A DNA stretch of 33,946 nt from NCBI GenBank assembly GCA_946545285.1, contig CAMNNA010000003.1, forward strand, positions 1 through 33,946, written 5' to 3'. Positions 32,021-33,946 of the stretch are shown here, piece by piece. Below the pieces are notes generated by a model that saw nothing but the letters and a program-made list of their open reading frames with translations, made no database searches and was not told where the DNA came from. A program made the position numbers and the translations under genes. The stretch comes from an uncultured cyanobacterium (GTDB taxonomy: Bacteria; Cyanobacteriota; Vampirovibrionia; Gastranaerophilales; Gastranaerophilaceae). Each line of letters opens with the position of its first letter. Within the stretch, counting starts at the first letter, position 1.

Positions 32021-32548
32021 ATGGTAAATTTTTACAAAACTAATAAAGATATAATATACACAATAGGCATACATATTCTTATGCCTATTGTGTATTGTTT
32101 TATTTTTATATCTACACTAATAGTACCCCTTTTATTATTCTTAAATGAATTCTCGCAAGATATAGAAAATCCTTTGGGATTAAATATTAAAACTTTTGTA
32201 TTTATATTTTTTTATATATTTATTATGTTTCTTTTTATATTACGACTATGCATACTACCTTGTGTTTATGGGTACTTTGAAAAAAATTCTAATAACATTA
32301 GACTGAAAAATTTTATACATAATTTAAAACATAATTATCTGTATAGATTGCTTATACTGATTATTATTGAAATTCCATTTTTGATATTAGTATTAAATGC
32401 AAATACTGTTCATAATCCGCCTTATTGGGAGCGTATTGAGCTGCATGCATTATTAACTTGTACATGTGATTTATTAGGTTGCTATCTTGTATTATTTCTA
32501 TGGTGGGATATACAAAAATTTATAAAAAAAATTAAAAACAAAACATAA
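32021..32548 (+). CDS. Integral membrane protein with about four TM segments, candidate immunity protein
   Basis: A 175-residue protein, very hydrophobic and rich in Ile, Phe and AUA codons. Membrane segments lie at about 11-41, 57-83, 106-126 and 142-163; the ends are basic (KIKNKT tail). It begins 9 nt after the candidate toxin stop with no clear ribosome site. Bases 32056-32095, coding for the first membrane segment, form a perfect 16-bp inverted repeat with an 8-nt loop. Small multi-TM proteins directly after a toxin tip are a known immunity format, which is the inference here. The base composition suggests acquired DNA. Not recognised. Confidence 0.55.
   Translation: MVNFYKTNKDIIYTIGIHILMPIVYCFIFISTLIVPLLLFLNEFSQDIENPLGLNIKTFVFIFFYIFIMFLFILRLCILPCVYGYFEKNSNNIRLKNFIHNLKHNYLYRLLILIIIEIPFLILVLNANTVHNPPYWERIELHALLTCTCDLLGCYLVLFLWWDIQKFIKKIKNKT
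32056..32095 (+). repeat. Perfect 16-bp inverted repeat inside a coding region
   Basis: ATACACAATAGGCATA (32056-32071) and TATGCCTATTGTGTAT (32080-32095) are exact reverse complements around the 8-nt loop CATATTCT. It starts 35 bases after the membrane-protein ATG. The mRNA hairpin could hinder early elongation or the DNA could form a cruciform. Confidence 0.9.
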
Positions 32549-32575
32549 AATGCAACAAACAGAACAGAGTATTCA

Positions 32576-32608
32576 AAAATATACGAATCATTACAAAAGG
32601 ATTGCTAA
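32576..32608 (+). pseudogene. Second, truncated copy of the KIYE-LQKD motif
   Basis: K-I-Y-E-S-L-Q-K-D-C then a stop (TAA 32606-32608), matching the motif at 31142-31171. It has no start codon in frame nearby. It looks like the remnant of another cassette of the same family lying after the membrane gene, ending just before an A-rich repeat. Confidence 0.45.
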
Positions 32609-32610
32609 TT

Positions 32611-32631
32611 AAAAAACAAAAAACAAAAAAC
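32611..32631 (+). repeat. (AAAAAAC)x3 heptamer repeat
   Basis: Three exact tandem AAAAAAC units, followed by AAAAT. A heptamer array like this can change copy number by slippage, but here it lies outside any ORF. It marks the 3' edge of the accessory island. Confidence 0.85.
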
Positions 32632-32650
32632 AAAATATTCTATACAAAAA

Positions 32651-32690
32651 AACTGCCGGTGTTTTATTAAAAATCATCGGCAGTTTTTTT
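32651..32690. terminator. Bidirectional Rho-independent terminator between the island and lpxA
   Basis: AACTGCCGGTG (32651-32661) pairs with CATCGGCAGTT (32675-32685), 11 bp with one G-U pair, on a 13-nt loop. T-runs lie on the right and A-runs on the left, so it can end both plus-strand island transcripts and the minus-strand lpxA transcript. Confidence 0.88.
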
Positions 32691-32708
32691 ATTAATCAAT
32701 TTTTCAAT

Positions 32709-33515
32709 TTATTCATCTTCTAAAGACTGATAACCTGATTTGTGAGATTTTAGCAGTACTCCTCGTTTGGAAGTTTGAATAAAATCAATCATTTTTTCTA
32801 TGTATTCATTTGTAGGAATTTCAGCTTTAATTTTTTCTATTGCTTGAGAAGTGTTGTATTCATCAGAAATCAATAATTTAAAAGCTTCATGAAGGTGTGT
32901 TCTGATTTCTAAAGGAACTCCTCTGCGTTTTAGGGCTATAACGTTTATTGTTCTTGGTACAGGAGGACGTCCTTCTCCTTTTGAATACGGTAAAATATCT
33001 TGGCGTGATGCTGAAAAACCGCTGACAATTGCCATATCACCGATTCGGATATTTTGGTGGAAAACGCTCATTCCTCCGACAAATGCACCGAACCCGACAT
33101 GAACATGTCCGCCCAATGTTACCAAATTTGCTAATATAACTTGATCATCTAAAACGCAATTATGTGCAACGTGTGAGCCTACCATAAGTAAGCATTTTTT
33201 ACCGATTCTTGTAGTAAAATCACCGCAGGCTGCGCCTCTGTGAACTGTAACGTTTTCTTTAATTATAGTTCCGTCACCTATTACAACTTTAGTTTCTTCT
33301 CCTTTGTATCCTAAATCCTGAGGTTCGGAGCCGATTGTTGCAAACGGCGAAATTGTACAATTTTCACCAATTTCTGCATATTCTATATGAGCGTTTGAAA
33401 TTACTCTTGTTCCGCTTCCTATTTTTACGTTTTTCCCTATAACTACGTATGGCCCGATAATTGCATCGGGTGCTATTTGTGCACTCGGATCAATAATCGC
33501 TGTCTTATCAATCAT
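32709..33515 (-). CDS. lpxA: UDP-N-acetylglucosamine acyltransferase
   Basis: Transfers a hydroxyacyl chain from ACP to UDP-GlcNAc, the first step of lipid A synthesis. The 268-residue product is a left-handed beta helix of hexapeptide repeats (VVIGKNVKIG, AEIGENCTIS). It has the LpxA hallmark IGSEPQDLGYKGE near 62-73, the catalytic His118 in GSHVAHNC and the C-terminal helical domain (INVIALKRRGVPLE). Length is normal. GAGGAG precedes the ATG. It shows the organism makes LPS-type lipid A. lpxC, fabZ, lpxD and lpxB are not adjacent on the visible side. Confidence 0.96.
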   Translation of the reverse strand: MIDKTAIIDPSAQIAPDAIIGPYVVIGKNVKIGSGTRVISNAHIEYAEIGENCTISPFATIGSEPQDLGYKGEETKVVIGDGTIIKENVTVHRGAACGDFTTRIGKKCLLMVGSHVAHNCVLDDQVILANLVTLGGHVHVGFGAFVGGMSVFHQNIRIGDMAIVSGFSASRQDILPYSKGEGRPPVPRTINVIALKRRGVPLEIRTHLHEAFKLLISDEYNTSQAIEKIKAEIPTNEYIEKMIDFIQTSKRGVLLKSHKSGYQSLEDE

Positions 33516-33629
33516 AAATTTTCTCCTCTTATACTGCCTATAGCTATAATTATATTATAAATTCCGCAGTTTTTAAAATCCTTTATATTATTTTAATAAG
33601 GGGTAAATTTTTTTATTTTATTTAATGTA

Positions 33630-33946
33630 TTAATCACTTATACAAATGTAGTTTAAAAGTTTATTGTCTTCTCTTAAATATACGCTATTGGAGAATCTCT
33701 CTGGTGACGGTACGTAGTTATGAATCATAATATGTTGTCCGTCAGATCCTTCATCAACCCAAACATGGCTGGCATTGTAATGTCCGATTTTTGAACGATT
33801 GTCAGCATATTTTTCAGGATGTGATGTTCCGCAGCCATGTGTATCCCCAATGGATCCGCTTAATCGTTTCGTAATATAACTTTTTATATGACAACCGTAC
33901 ATTTCCATAGAAATCAGATCGTATTCATCCGCGTTAGGAAGGTGTC
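33630..33946 (-). CDS. 3' part of an unknown gene running off the window
   Basis: The frame is open from the window edge to a stop at 33630; an internal ATG at 33908 is not necessarily the start. About 105 C-terminal residues are visible, including LPNADEYDLISMEMYGCHIK, DTHGCGTSHPEKY and HYNASHVWVDEGSDGQ, rich in His, Asp, Cys and aromatic residues, with no membrane span. I do not recognise it. The 114 bases between it and lpxA hold A/T-rich DNA with possible lpxA promoter elements but no terminator I can identify. Confidence 0.6.
   Translation of the reverse strand, partial: HLPNADEYDLISMEMYGCHIKSYITKRLSGSIGDTHGCGTSHPEKYADNRSKIGHYNASHVWVDEGSDGQHIMIHNYVPSPERFSNSVYLREDNKLLNYICISD

Noticed and set aside
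32549-32611. 20-codon ORF from an ATG at 32550 after the membrane gene
   Set aside because: It has no ribosome site, and a different frame in the same stretch carries the conserved KIYESLQKD motif.
1-33946. tRNA, rRNA, CRISPR array, IS element or prophage
   Set aside because: I looked for T-loop motifs, repeated spacers, transposase or integrase motifs and flanking direct repeats and saw none. A covariance-model scan would be needed for divergent RNAs.

Overview
The window is AT-rich, gene-dense bacterial chromosome with no rRNA, tRNA, CRISPR array, transposase or integrase that I can see. Several things point to a Gram-negative, non-photosynthetic relative of cyanobacteria such as the gut Gastranaerophilales (Vampirovibrionia/Melainabacteria): a cyanobacterial-type HU, LpxA (so lipid A and an outer membrane), an AMIN-like membrane protein, a zinc-type S14 and an anaerobe-type BadF/HgdC-like ATPase. 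This placement is inference from gene content, not a marker-gene tree.

Layout. (1) 58-7623: an S10-type ribosomal protein operon, rpsJ-rplC-rplD-rplW-rplB-rpsS-rplV-rpsC-rplP-rpmC-rpsQ-rplN-rplX-rplE-rpsN. It has its own promoter and ends in a strong terminator directly after S14, so the rest of the usual spc cluster (S8, L6, L18, S5, L30, L15, secY) is not here. Several spacers inside the operon are long, richer in G+C and hairpin-forming. (2) 7697-13260: monocistronic HU; a membrane LysM protein with a secreted GH13-family protein; a minus-strand pair of glutaredoxin and a hybrid-cluster-protein homologue that appears to have lost its cluster ligands; a secreted L,D-transpeptidase; then a degenerate 20-bp pyrimidine repeat. 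(3) 13383-25444: housekeeping genes in short units on both strands: hisS, uvrC (without its C-terminal HhH region), cysK, nadD-yqeK, a HerA-like protein without a visible P-loop but with a PcrA/UvrD-type C-terminal Tudor domain, rlmN, murA with a small RWYD-repeat protein, ispE, and an amino-acid-type solute-binding protein. (4) 25556-28194: a HepT/MntA-type toxin-antitoxin pair, rfbA, a BadF/HgdC-like ATPase and yraN. (5) 28306-32640: lineage-specific membrane and helical-repeat proteins and a low-GC accessory island. The island carries a start-less, possibly split large ORF followed by a multi-TM protein whose 5' end encodes a perfect 16-bp inverted repeat. (6) 32709-33946: lpxA and the 3' part of an unknown gene running off the window edge.

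How it fits together. Core translation, repair and envelope functions (MurA, L,D-transpeptidase, LpxA, RmlA, LysM protein) are mixed with two candidate conflict modules, HepT/MntA and the 31.1-32.6 kb island. Four genes (hisS, uvrC, nadD, ispE) have a recognisable -10 element exactly 6 nt before the start codon and no Shine-Dalgarno, suggesting leaderless mRNAs. Ribosomal and many other genes have good Shine-Dalgarno sites. The best candidate for an undescribed system is the 31.1-32.6 kb island, which looks like a toxin-tip/immunity cassette. The HerA-Tudor protein and the ligand-less HCP homologue come next.
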